Shown here piece after piece: positions 1 to 10,541 of a DNA stretch of 64,000 nucleotides. The stretch is from a gamma proteobacterium symbiont of Taylorina sp. GTDB taxonomy: Bacteria; Pseudomonadota; Gammaproteobacteria; GRL18. A program made the translations under genes and the position numbers. The DNA lies in the NCBI GenBank assembly GCA_025655455.1, contig JAHXIV010000005.1, forward strand, positions 47,558-111,557. Reading direction: 5' to 3'. Each line of letters opens with the position of its first letter. Position 1 is the stretch's first letter. The notes beneath the pieces are model-generated. The model did not search any database and was not told the origin of the DNA. It worked only from the letters and a program-made list of their open reading frames with translations.

Positions 1-441
1 TGATTTATCTGTTTCAGTTTTAATTGTTACTTCACGACCAAATTTCTTTTTCAGTGCCGCAGCAATTTTTTTTGTCTGCGTGGCATTTACTGCATAAGCT
101 GAAATAACACGAGCTTCAATACTACCCTCATGCTCTGCCAACATTATCTCAAAACCATCTGCTATCTCAGGAATCAATTCTAAACGGCCATTTTCAGCAG
201 TGATTTTTAGAAAATTAACCGCCTTATCATCCATAGCCTCTTTACTTATATCGACAAACAGGGAAACAATCTCTTCCCTTGGAATATCAGGATTACTAAT
301 CAACTCCTGCACAGATTGATTGCCGGCAATTTCTTTTAAATGAGCTAATGTGTCTGACCATTGTTGTAAGGTATCATCAGCAGATGCCAGATTAAATATA
401 GCCTGAGCATAAGGTCTTGCTAATGTGCTTGCTTCTGCCAT
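1..441 (-). CDS. atpH: F1F0 ATP synthase subunit delta (3' part cut by window edge)
   Basis: Minus-strand frame with ATG at 439-441, directly upstream of the window edge and downstream of atpF in the canonical atp operon order; residues such as MAEASTLARPYAQAIFNLASAD at the N-terminus. Confidence 0.9.
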   Translation of the reverse strand, partial: MAEASTLARPYAQAIFNLASADDTLQQWSDTLAHLKEIAGNQSVQELISNPDIPREEIVSLFVDISKEAMDDKAVNFLKITAENGRLELIPEIADGFEIMLAEHEGSIEARVISAYAVNATQTKKIAAALKKKFGREVTIKTETDKS

Positions 442-463
442 TATTGAGTCCTCGTCATGTCAG

Positions 464-934
464 TCATATCTGACCAACAACATCTTTTAATAAATCACCA
501 TGAGTCTTGGCATCAATTTCTTTCTTGACAATTTTACCTGCCGCTGCCAGGGTAATATCAACTACCTGTGCTCGCAATGATTCTTTGGCACGATTGACTT
601 CCTGTTCTATTTCAGCATTTGCTGCGGTAATTAAGCGTGCACCTTCGGCTTTTGCATCATCCTTGGCATCTTCTATGATCTCAGCACCACGTTTTTGTGC
701 CAGAGCCAGAATTTCTGCGGCCTGCTCTTTTGCTTCTTTAAGACGTTCGATTACTTTTTGTTCTGCCAGCTCCTGTTCATGAACACCACGTTCAGCAGCA
801 GCAAGACCATCAGCAATCCGCTTTTTACGATCATCCATCATCTGGGTCATTGGTTCCCAGAGATATTTACCTATGAACCAGACTAATATCGCAAAAGTGA
901 TTATCTGGCCTATAAGAGTTGCGGTAATACTCAT
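464..934 (-). CDS. atpF: F1F0 ATP synthase subunit b
   Basis: 156 aa, N-terminal TM then long charged helix (MSITATLIGQIITFAILVWFIGKYLWEPM...); operon context. Confidence 0.96.
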   Translation of the reverse strand: MSITATLIGQIITFAILVWFIGKYLWEPMTQMMDDRKKRIADGLAAAERGVHEQELAEQKVIERLKEAKEQAAEILALAQKRGAEIIEDAKDDAKAEGARLITAANAEIEQEVNRAKESLRAQVVDITLAAAGKIVKKEIDAKTHGDLLKDVVGQI

Positions 935-992
935 CGCTAATTCCTATTTTTCATTAAAGGTTAGTTTCATTTCACATCATACAGGATTGAAA

Positions 993-1271
993 TTAACTGC
1001 CTGAAGCGGCTTGTACTGCTGCTGCAAACGGGTTCGCAAAAACAAACCACATCGCCATACCCAAAACAATCATAGGGAAAGCTTCCATTAAACCACCGGT
1101 GAACAGCATCTGACCCATTAATTGCGGGCGCATTTCAGGCTGACGGGCGATACCTTCAAGATATTTTGAACAAATAAGTCCCCATCCTAACGCTGAACCC
1201 AGTCCTGCAAAACCAAGAATAATACCGACAGCGATTGCTGTTGAACCATAAACTGTAGCCATTGCTTCCAT
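993..1271 (-). CDS. atpE: F1F0 ATP synthase subunit c
   Basis: 92 aa two-helix hairpin with ARQPEMRPQL loop; operon context. Confidence 0.96.
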   Translation of the reverse strand: MEAMATVYGSTAIAVGIILGFAGLGSALGWGLICSKYLEGIARQPEMRPQLMGQMLFTGGLMEAFPMIVLGMAMWFVFANPFAAAVQAASGS

Positions 1272-1346
1272 TAGTTTCTCCTAATATTTACCAGTTAAAG
1301 TAAAAAAGTTGTTAAAGTAAAAGTGATTAAAATTTAAATGATGTTA

Positions 1347-2171
<825 letters not shown>

Positions 2172-2205
2172 CTACATCTCCAGGATATTATTAACTTTTG
2201 ATAAG

Positions 2206-2595
2206 TCATGACTGATAACCAGTATTCACTTTATTAAACACAAAACTCAATTGTGTAGCTGCAAAGCAAACTAAAATAGCCAATGGTTCCAACTTCAAAT
2301 AAGCCATACCAATGGCTATCAGAACCAGAGTCAAAATAAATTTTTGTACTGCACCAATATATATTTCTATATAACCTTGTTGTTGCTCATCTTCAGCTAC
2401 TTCACCAGCACGACCAATCCGCCAGGCCATTAATATGGTAGTCGACAATGTAATACTACCACCATAAATTGCAGCAAGAAAAGCACTGAAATCCTGCAAT
2501 ACAAGATAAGCAGAAGCTACAACCAAAACAATTAGAAACTGTATTATCAATAGTCTGCGTACGACTCTACGCATAACTATCATGGCAAAACTCAT
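2206..2595 (-). CDS. atpI: ATP synthase subunit I
   Basis: Small four-helix membrane protein upstream of atpB. Confidence 0.85.
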   Translation of the reverse strand: MSFAMIVMRRVVRRLLIIQFLIVLVVASAYLVLQDFSAFLAAIYGGSITLSTTILMAWRIGRAGEVAEDEQQQGYIEIYIGAVQKFILTLVLIAIGMAYLKLEPLAILVCFAATQLSFVFNKVNTGYQS

Positions 2596-2770
2596 AGTTT
2601 TTTATACCATTACTGTTTTATATTTGGCTAAAGACTCAAAACTTGATAATCATTTTATATCTTTATGAGGGGAAATTATAATGATAATTCTGCTTTAGAT
2701 CAATGAAAATTACAATATACTAATATTTGTCCCCTATTAGATATATTTTTATACCCTATAAAAAAGCAAA

Positions 2771-3703
2771 TTACTTTATATGCGACAGAATTCCTTCCAA
2801 TTCATCCACACTATTATAATGAATCACCATTTTTCCCTTACCCGCATTTCCGTGTTGAAACATTACCTTTGCACCCAGCTTATCAGCCAGACTTTGTTGT
2901 AAATTAACAATATTAGGATCAGTTTTTTTCTCAGTTTTTTCTTTAGGGTTTAATACATTTTTAATCAGACGTTCTGTTTCCCGCACTGAAAGTCCTTTAC
3001 TCACCACAATACGAGCAGTATGAAACTGTTCCTCATCTTTAAGTGCCAACAAAGCACGTGCATGTCCCATTTCCAAATCACCATTCTCCAGCAGGATTCT
3101 TGTCCCTGCCTGCAGTTCTAATAAACGCAGTAAATTAGAAACTGATGCTCTGGAACGTCCTACTGCCTCGGCCGCCAGTTGGTGTGTCATTTCAAATTCA
3201 TCAATTAAACGTCGTAGCGCATTGGCTTCTTCAATAGGATTAAGTTCTTCACGCTGAATATTTTCAATCAACGCCATGGCAATGGCTGCTTTATCAGCAA
3301 CCTCACGGACTATGGCAGGAATATCATTTAGACCTGCCATTTGTGCAGCACGCCAGCGACGCTCACCGGCAATAATTTCATATTTCTGTTCACTTTGCCC
3401 GGCAGTATCACCAATAGCCCGAATAATAATAGGTTGAACTATCCCCTGCGCCTTAATAGAATCGGCCAGCTCTTCCAGAGCTTCAGAATGCATATCCAGA
3501 CGAGGTTGATAAATACCCGGTTGAATTAATTCAAGCGGGATATTATGCAATTCACCATCTGCTTTCTTATTGCCGGCATTATTAGAGAATTTTTGAATAT
3601 TTATGTCTGCTTTTTCATCAGATGATGGCTCTTGTGTCTGTTTTGTGCTGCCGGCCAGCAATGCACCCAGACCACGTCCTAAACCACGTTTTTTTACTGC
3701 CAC
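2771..3703 (-). CDS. parB: Chromosome partitioning protein ParB
   Basis: KKRGLGRGLGALL N-terminus; AGERRWRAAQMAG and HTH GRSRASVSNLLRLLEL. Confidence 0.97.
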   Translation of the reverse strand: MAVKKRGLGRGLGALLAGSTKQTQEPSSDEKADINIQKFSNNAGNKKADGELHNIPLELIQPGIYQPRLDMHSEALEELADSIKAQGIVQPIIIRAIGDTAGQSEQKYEIIAGERRWRAAQMAGLNDIPAIVREVADKAAIAMALIENIQREELNPIEEANALRRLIDEFEMTHQLAAEAVGRSRASVSNLLRLLELQAGTRILLENGDLEMGHARALLALKDEEQFHTARIVVSKGLSVRETERLIKNVLNPKEKTEKKTDPNIVNLQQSLADKLGAKVMFQHGNAGKGKMVIHYNSVDELEGILSHIK

Positions 3704-3704
3704 T

Positions 3705-4490
3705 TTATACTTCCTCAGTTTTTTCTAATTCATCACGCCGTATCATCTCACCGGCTAAAGCAAGATAGGCTTTAGCTCCTTTAGACGTGCGATCATATGT
3801 GATTATAGGCATTCCATAGCTGGGTGCTTCTGCGAGGCGAACATTTCTGGGTACAATAGTACGATAAACCTTATCTTCAAAAAATTTAATTAATTGACGT
3901 GATACTTCAATGGCCAGACGATTACGCGGATCAAACATGGTTCTTAAGATACCAACAATTTCCAGCTTCGGATTAAGTGATTCCCTGATACTTTCAATAG
4001 TATCTTTCAGTGCGGTCAAACCTTCCAGAGCGTAATATTCACACTGCATAGGAATAATAATACCGTCAGCCGCCACCATTGCATTAACGGTTAACATGTT
4101 TAATGAAGGCGGGCAATCAATGAGAATATAATCATACTGCTCTTCCATTTCCTGAAAGCGGTAATTAAGTTGACGTTCCCGATCCAGTTTACTGATGAGT
4201 TCGACCTCTGCAGCTGTTAAATCTCCATTAGCCGGTATCAAATCATAATCTGCTTCTTTTATATGGATCTTAACTTCTTTTATCGATTTTTTTGAGATGA
4301 GCAGGTCATAACCACTCAGCTCCACTTCATTTTTGTCAACGCCGCTGCCTGTCGTTGCATTACCCTGAGGATCCATATCAACCAATAATATTTTACGTTT
4401 GGTTGCAGCCAGTGATGCTGCAAGGTTAATGCTGGTCGTGGTTTTACCCACTCCGCCTTTCTGATTTGAAATGGCGATAATTTGTGCCAT
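3705..4490 (-). CDS. parA: Chromosome partitioning ATPase ParA/Soj
   Basis: SNQKGGVGKTTTSINLAASLA deviant Walker A; next to parB. Confidence 0.97.
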   Translation of the reverse strand: MAQIIAISNQKGGVGKTTTSINLAASLAATKRKILLVDMDPQGNATTGSGVDKNEVELSGYDLLISKKSIKEVKIHIKEADYDLIPANGDLTAAEVELISKLDRERQLNYRFQEMEEQYDYILIDCPPSLNMLTVNAMVAADGIIIPMQCEYYALEGLTALKDTIESIRESLNPKLEIVGILRTMFDPRNRLAIEVSRQLIKFFEDKVYRTIVPRNVRLAEAPSYGMPIITYDRTSKGAKAYLALAGEMIRRDELEKTEEV

Positions 4491-4582
4491 ATTAGTACCT
4501 GTTATTATTAAGACTTTAGGAAATTTATTTCCGCAAATTAAGTCATTATCCTGTTTATTAGTGTTAGGGATATAAGTGTTAA

Positions 4583-5230
4583 CTAAGACTGAAAAGTAAT
4601 TTGAACTAAATGCCGCTGAGCATTTAAGCCTGAAATTTTTAGCTCATTTATCCCGTCTATTTTAAAGCCTTCTGGAAGTTGTGCAATCTCTTCTTTCAGA
4701 ATTTGCCCTTTCATCGCTAAAAATTGTCCTTGCGGATGACATAAATGCCGGCAGTAATTCAACATATCTTCAAGCGAGGCAAAGGCTCTTGAAATAATTC
4801 GCTCAAATTGATCTGTCACCTCATAATCTTCTACTCTGCTCTGTACAGCTTTCACATTTTTTAATTCTAATTGAGCAATCACTGTCTGGATAAAACGAAT
4901 TTTCTTACCTCGCGCATCCAGTAATACAAAATCTATGTCAGGCAGACAGATAGCCAATGGAATTCCTGGGATACCCCCTCCTGTCCCGACATCCAGTACT
5001 TTCCCAGCAAGTGGTGTACCCTCCTCGGTAAAAAAAGGCAATATTGATAAGCTATCCAGCAGATGTAATGTCACTATTTCTGTTTTATCACGAATTGAGG
5101 TAAGGTTGTAAACCTTATTCCACTTATGTAACAAGTGTACAAATTGAATGAGTTTTTGCTGCTGCTCATCACCAATAGACAGGGACTGTTGTGCAAGGCC
5201 TGCAGCTAATAATTGTTCCAGTGAGCCCAT
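4583..5230 (-). CDS. rsmG: 16S rRNA (guanine527-N7)-methyltransferase
   Basis: VLDVGTGGGIPGIPLAI SAM motif; adjacent to mnmG. Confidence 0.96.
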   Translation of the reverse strand: MGSLEQLLAAGLAQQSLSIGDEQQQKLIQFVHLLHKWNKVYNLTSIRDKTEIVTLHLLDSLSILPFFTEEGTPLAGKVLDVGTGGGIPGIPLAICLPDIDFVLLDARGKKIRFIQTVIAQLELKNVKAVQSRVEDYEVTDQFERIISRAFASLEDMLNYCRHLCHPQGQFLAMKGQILKEEIAQLPEGFKIDGINELKISGLNAQRHLVQITFQS

Positions 5231-5232
5231 AA

Positions 5233-7137
5233 TTAATTCTTAATCTCTGACCCTGTGTGGGGCTGATGGCTCTTCTTTTTTAGAAAAACCAGTAATAATG
5301 AAATAGCAGCTGGCGTCACACCGGGAATTCGACTTGCCTGTCCCACTGTTTCTGGTTTATTTTTCTGCAGCTTTTCACGAACTTCTGCTGACAATGAATT
5401 CATTTGACTATAATCAAAGTCCAGTGGAACAGGCTTGTTTTCATAACGTTTATATTTTTCAATTTCTTCGAGTTGACGTTTAATATAACCGGCATATTTG
5501 CTTTGAATTTCAACTTGCTCAGCAGCAATAGGATCAGCCAGCTTATTACCCCCCACGGACAAAGAAGTAAGTGAGTCATAACTTACTTCTGGTCTTCTTA
5601 ATAAGTCATAAAGGCTGGTATCTTTGCTTAACGGCTTTTTCAGCACCCGTTCAGCTTCTTCAGCACTCAAGGCATCCGGACCAAGACGAGTCGTTTTCAG
5701 GCGCTTGATTTCCTGTTCAACCTGCTCCTGCTTTTCACTAAAAGCCTGCCAACGCTCATCATCAACCAGGCCAAGCTCACGACCCTTAGCCGTTAAACGG
5801 GCATCTGCATTATCTTCACGCAAATATAAACGATATTCAGCTCTTGAGGTAAACATGCGATAAGGTTCCTGAGTCCCTCTGGTGATCAGGTCATCAATCA
5901 TCACCCCGATATAAGCCTCATCACGCCCCGGCGACCATGCAGCTTTACCCTGTACCAGTAAGGCTGCATTGGCACCTGCAATTAAACCCTGAGCAGCAGC
6001 TTCCTCGTAACCTGTAGTACCATTAATCTGTCCCGCAAAAAACAATCCTTTCATATATTTGGTTTCTAAAGAAGCTTTTAAGTCTCTGGGATCAAAGAAA
6101 TCATATTCAATGGCATAACCCGGGCGGACAATAAAGGCCTTTTCAAAACCTTTCATAGAGCGCACAAATTCTAATTGAATATCAAAGGGCAGGCTGGTAG
6201 AGATACCATTAGGGTAAATTTCATGGGTGCTTAAACCTTCCGGCTCTACAAAAATCTGATGGGAATCCTTATCCTCAAAACGATTCACCTTATCTTCAAT
6301 AGAAGGGCAATAACGCGGCCCCACACCTTCTATGACACCGGTAAACATTGGAGATCGTGCAAAACCTGAACGAATAATATCATGCGTTTTTTCATTAGTA
6401 TGAGTAATATAACAACTGAGCTGCTGCGGATGGTAAGTCACTTTACCCATAAAAGAAAACGTCGGGATAGGTTCATCACCCGGCTGTTCCTGCAACACAG
6501 AAAAATCAATACTGCGCCCATCTATTCTGGGCGGCGTCCCTGTTTTAAGACGATCAACCCGAAAGGGCAGTTCACGTAAATGTTGAGACAGTTTGTTAGA
6601 AGGCGGATCTCCCGCCCGTCCACCCTGATAATTTTCCAGGCCAATATGAATAAGCCCGCCTAAAAAGGTTCCTGTTGTTAACACCACAGATTTGGCTCGA
6701 AACTTCAGCCCCATTTCCGTTTCAACACCCGCAAGCTGACCATTTTCAATGATCAGATCGGTCACTGCCTGTTGAAATAGTTTTAAATGCGGCTGATTTT
6801 CCAAAGCAAAGCGAATGGCAGCCTTAAATAATACTCTATCAGCCTGAGCGCGAGTTGCCCTGACCGCCGGCCCTTTTGATGAATTTAAACGACGAAATTG
6901 TATACCAGCCTGATCACTTGCCTTTGCCATCAGGCCGCCCAGTGCATCTATTTCCTTAACCAGATGCCCCTTACCAATACCACCAATGGCCGGATTACAG
7001 GACATTTGTCCTAAAGTTTCAATATTATGAGAAATCAGTAAAGTACTGGCACCCATACGACTGGCAGCCATAGCAGCTTCTGTACCTGCATGACCACCGC
7101 CAATAACAATCACATCAAACTGATCTGTATAAAACAC
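5233..7137 (-). CDS. mnmG: tRNA uridine-5-carboxymethylaminomethyl modification enzyme MnmG/GidA
   Basis: [39 protein letters not shown]; 634 aa. Confidence 0.98.
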   Translation of the reverse strand: MFYTDQFDVIVIGGGHAGTEAAMAASRMGASTLLISHNIETLGQMSCNPAIGGIGKGHLVKEIDALGGLMAKASDQAGIQFRRLNSSKGPAVRATRAQADRVLFKAAIRFALENQPHLKLFQQAVTDLIIENGQLAGVETEMGLKFRAKSVVLTTGTFLGGLIHIGLENYQGGRAGDPPSNKLSQHLRELPFRVDRLKTGTPPRIDGRSIDFSVLQEQPGDEPIPTFSFMGKVTYHPQQLSCYITHTNEKTHDIIRSGFARSPMFTGVIEGVGPRYCPSIEDKVNRFEDKDSHQIFVEPEGLSTHEIYPNGISTSLPFDIQLEFVRSMKGFEKAFIVRPGYAIEYDFFDPRDLKASLETKYMKGLFFAGQINGTTGYEEAAAQGLIAGANAALLVQGKAAWSPGRDEAYIGVMIDDLITRGTQEPYRMFTSRAEYRLYLREDNADARLTAKGRELGLVDDERWQAFSEKQEQVEQEIKRLKTTRLGPDALSAEEAERVLKKPLSKDTSLYDLLRRPEVSYDSLTSLSVGGNKLADPIAAEQVEIQSKYAGYIKRQLEEIEKYKRYENKPVPLDFDYSQMNSLSAEVREKLQKNKPETVGQASRIPGVTPAAISLLLVFLKKKSHQPHTGSEIKN

Positions 7138-7262
7138 TCAACCACCCCAAAACAAATAAAGCCGTAAAAAATTACATTATAAATCATTCACTCGACTTGT
7201 AGTAATAATTATCATTGATTAGAATCTAACTAGTAGATTACTTACAGAGAATATTAAATTAT

Positions 7263-8165
7263 ATGTTTACACCATTATTACAGACCGCCAATACTATTAT
7301 TTCCGGCAAGGAAGAACAAATTAAGCTGGCCATTGCCTGCCTGCTTGCAAAAGGACATTTGCTGATTGAAGATTTACCCGGGATGGGGAAAACCACTCTG
7401 GCACATTTATTAGCAAAGTTGTTTGGCCTTAACTATTCACGTATTCAATTTACCAGTGATATGCTGCCGGCAGATATTATCGGCATTTCTATTTTTAATA
7501 AAAATACTGCAGAATTTAACTTTCATCCCGGGCCGGTATTCAGCCAGCTGGTATTAGCAGATGAAATTAATCGTGCCACAGCAAAAACTCAGAGTGCATT
7601 ACTGGAAGCAATGGAAGAACAGCAAATCACAATGGACAATGAAACCTACCCATTGGAAAGTCCTTTTTTTGTCATCGCCACGCAAAATCCCCAAACACAG
7701 GCTGGCACTTTCCCCCTGCCTGAATCACAGCTTGATCGCTTTTTAATGCGTATTGTGCTGGACTATCCTGATCGGCAGACAGAACGAAGTATTTTAACAG
7801 GTAAAGACCGTCGTGAATTACTACAGGATATCAAGCCGGCTTTTAGTATTGAACAGTTGATTAAAATGCAGCAGCAGATCAGAAACATCCATATCTCATC
7901 AGCACTGCTGGACTATGTACAGGACATTTTACAATTTTCCCGCCATAGCCAGTATTTTCTCACTGGCTTGTCTCCCAGAGCCGGGCTGGCTCTATTACAT
8001 GCAGCTCAGGCATGGGCCTATATTCATAATCGTGAAATGGTGATTCCTGACGATATTAAAGCCATTTTACCGGCTATTATTTTACATCGCCTGGTCGTAA
8101 AAGAAGATCAAAACTATAGTGAACAACAAATAATGAAATTATTCAATGAATTAGCCATACCATAA
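7263..8165 (+). CDS. MoxR-family AAA+ ATPase
   Basis: LLIEDLPGMGKTTLA Walker A, DEINRATAKTQSALLEAMEE, ATQNP motif. Confidence 0.93.
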   Translation: MFTPLLQTANTIISGKEEQIKLAIACLLAKGHLLIEDLPGMGKTTLAHLLAKLFGLNYSRIQFTSDMLPADIIGISIFNKNTAEFNFHPGPVFSQLVLADEINRATAKTQSALLEAMEEQQITMDNETYPLESPFFVIATQNPQTQAGTFPLPESQLDRFLMRIVLDYPDRQTERSILTGKDRRELLQDIKPAFSIEQLIKMQQQIRNIHISSALLDYVQDILQFSRHSQYFLTGLSPRAGLALLHAAQAWAYIHNREMVIPDDIKAILPAIILHRLVVKEDQNYSEQQIMKLFNELAIP

Positions 8166-8312
8166 AAGTAATGATCAAGAAAGCACTAATAAAATTTATT
8201 ACTATCAATAGTGACATATATCAATAATTACTATAAGATGCACAAAAAAGAGTGCTCATAAAGCACCTAATATATGTTCTCAGCAATAAATGCTTAAGCA
8301 AAGAGGTGCCAT

Positions 8313-8954
8313 GTGAAGTATCATATTTTATATTCCATTATTTTTAATTTTTTCCTATTATTCAGTACCTATAGCTATTCTGCTGATCTGGAGAATGGAA
8401 AACAGCTGTTCAAAAGTTGTACACTATGTCATGGTGCTGTTGGCCAGGGCATTAAAGGAGGGGATTTTCCAAAAATTGGCGGACTGCCGGAATATTATCT
8501 GAATCGTCAACTTAAGCTTTTTGTTGAGGAAAAACGCTTTAATCCAGCCATGGTCACAATTGGTCGATTAGATAGTATGACTGATAAAGAAAAAGAAAAT
8601 CTGGCTGCTTATGTTGCCTCTATTGATATACAAAAAGAAGCACCGTCATTGACGATTCCAACATTTACGGGTAATGCCAAAAAAGGTAAGAAATTATTCA
8701 AGGGCGATTGTAAAACCTGTCATGGTTCTAAGGCAGAAGGTAAGTCTAAAAAAGCAGCGCCTCCTTCTGCATGGCAATACAGTGAATATCTATTAAGACA
8801 AATTGATTTTTTCAAGTCTAAGGATCGTCTGCATCAGAGTCAGAAAGATGAAGATGAAAATGAAGATGAGGATGAAACCTTTGTTGAATATACTCAGGAA
8901 GAAATCACAGATATTCTGACTTTTATTTCAACACTTGATGACCAAATTCATTAG
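8313..8954 (+). CDS. Diheme cytochrome c (c4/c553-like) with signal peptide and acidic C-terminal insert
   Basis: Two CxxCH motifs (CTLCH, CKTCH); GTG start at 8313; acidic DEDENEDEDET stretch. Confidence 0.88.
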   Translation: MKYHILYSIIFNFFLLFSTYSYSADLENGKQLFKSCTLCHGAVGQGIKGGDFPKIGGLPEYYLNRQLKLFVEEKRFNPAMVTIGRLDSMTDKEKENLAAYVASIDIQKEAPSLTIPTFTGNAKKGKKLFKGDCKTCHGSKAEGKSKKAAPPSAWQYSEYLLRQIDFFKSKDRLHQSQKDEDENEDEDETFVEYTQEEITDILTFISTLDDQIH

Positions 8955-8976
8955 AACCAATTTTAAGGACAACACC

Positions 8977-9495
8977 ATGAAAACTCTACACCTGATTATT
9001 TTAAGCTTATGCTTATTTCTTATGCAAAATTCATTTGCTCAGGAGCTGGTTCAGAAAGAAACACTGCAGCTCACAATTATTGATGTTAAAAATTCAGTTT
9101 TAAAAATACCACTGGATAAAGGCGTCAGTGTCAATGATGCCCGTCAGTCCATTAATTCAAAAGCTGCTGAACTCAATATGAAAAGCGTTGGTTATTTACC
9201 CGTTTCCAATGAATTAAAAGCACGCGGATTAAAACCTCGTCACTTAGAAATCTTCCAGTTCTGTAATCCTGAAGATGCCATGAAGATGGTTGCCTTTAAT
9301 ACTCTATACGCAGCCTTTATGCCTTGCCGGATTGCCCTGGTTGAAGATCAAAAAGGCCACCTCTGGTTGCAGATGATTAATCTGGATATGATTATTGATA
9401 AATACCCGCTACCGGAAGATTTGAGAAGAATTGCAGTAACAATTAATGCTCAGATGCTGGCCATTATTACCTCTGGTGTTAAAGGGAGTTTTTAG
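8977..9495 (+). CDS. DUF302-like secreted protein
   Basis: Signal peptide from Met at 8977; FCNPEDAMKMVAFNTLYAAFMPCRIALVED resembles DUF302. Confidence 0.65.
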   Translation: MKTLHLIILSLCLFLMQNSFAQELVQKETLQLTIIDVKNSVLKIPLDKGVSVNDARQSINSKAAELNMKSVGYLPVSNELKARGLKPRHLEIFQFCNPEDAMKMVAFNTLYAAFMPCRIALVEDQKGHLWLQMINLDMIIDKYPLPEDLRRIAVTINAQMLAIITSGVKGSF

Positions 9496-9506
9496 TCTGA
9501 TCTGAA

Positions 9507-9539
9507 TTGGAGTAGAATAGCATTTCTATTTTACTCCAA
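9507..9539 (+). terminator. Strong intergenic hairpin, possible terminator
   Basis: TTGGAGTAGAATAG...CTATTTTACTCCAA, 14-bp stem with one non-Watson-Crick position. Confidence 0.5.
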
Positions 9540-9547
9540 CTTCTACT

Positions 9548-10507
9548 TTGGTATTTCTAGCAGTGCAAAACAGACTACAAAACTGGCTATTAAAAAGAAT
9601 TCACCGGGAAGAGACAAGCACTCTTACAGCAAATAGAATTTACATTCTCCCCACCCGAGAGGGTATTATTTATTCCCTGCTTATCCTGGTGATGCTGGCA
9701 GCCGCAATTAACTTTAATAATTCACTGGTTTTTTTCTTTACTTTTCTAATGGTCGGCATGGGTATTATCAGCATGCATATGACACAGCAAAACTTACTTA
9801 AGCTGCAATTAACAATCGCTCATGTCCCACCTGTTTTCTGCCGTCAGAATCTGAGTTTACCTTTAATCCTCCTGCATAAGAAAAATCCTGTGACTAATAT
9901 TGATATCGATCATCATTCTATAGCCGTACAATTGTGGGGCAAAGATTTATTATTAACCGATGTTTTTAATAATGAAAAAAGTATTCTGCAGCTGCACTGT
10001 CCAACAACACAACGCGGCAACTTTAAATTACCGGCTTTAACCATTTCCAGCCGTTATCCTTTAGGATTATTTCGTGCCTGGTCCAATGTAAAACTGCATT
10101 GTAATGCCATTGTTTACCCAGGACAGAGTATTAATAAAACCTATCAACCCAAAAGTGGGGCAGGCAGTGATGGAATCTCTCCTGAAGGTCGTGGCTTCGA
10201 TGATTTTAGTGGTTTTAAAAGCTATCAACAGGGTGATTCTTTAAAACATATTCACTGGAAAGCCTATGCGAGAGAACAGGGTTTACTGAGTAAAACATTT
10301 TCCGGCAGCACTAATCACGAATACTGGCTTGATTATAATGAATTATCAGGTGATACTGAATCCCGCCTGAGCCAGCTATGCTATTTAATTGTTCAGGCAG
10401 AACAAAAAGGGGATCGATATGGACTTATCTTATCCAATAAAACCATTCAGATCAGTCAGGGACAGAAACATCAGCATCAATGTCTTAAAGCACTTGCCCT
10501 TTTTTAG
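9548..10507 (+). CDS. DUF58 domain protein
   Basis: Two N-terminal TMs and GRGFDDFSGFKSYQQGDSLKHIHWKAYAR, diagnostic of DUF58; next to moxR-like and transglutaminase genes. Confidence 0.9.
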   Translation: MVFLAVQNRLQNWLLKRIHREETSTLTANRIYILPTREGIIYSLLILVMLAAAINFNNSLVFFFTFLMVGMGIISMHMTQQNLLKLQLTIAHVPPVFCRQNLSLPLILLHKKNPVTNIDIDHHSIAVQLWGKDLLLTDVFNNEKSILQLHCPTTQRGNFKLPALTISSRYPLGLFRAWSNVKLHCNAIVYPGQSINKTYQPKSGAGSDGISPEGRGFDDFSGFKSYQQGDSLKHIHWKAYAREQGLLSKTFSGSTNHEYWLDYNELSGDTESRLSQLCYLIVQAEQKGDRYGLILSNKTIQISQGQKHQHQCLKALALF

Positions 10508-10541
10508 TAAATAGAATCAGTCCGGATTGGAGTGAGAGTCG

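Noticed and set aside
507-886. Plus-strand ORFs over atpF
   Set aside because: Antisense shadows of a clearly coding, conserved gene.
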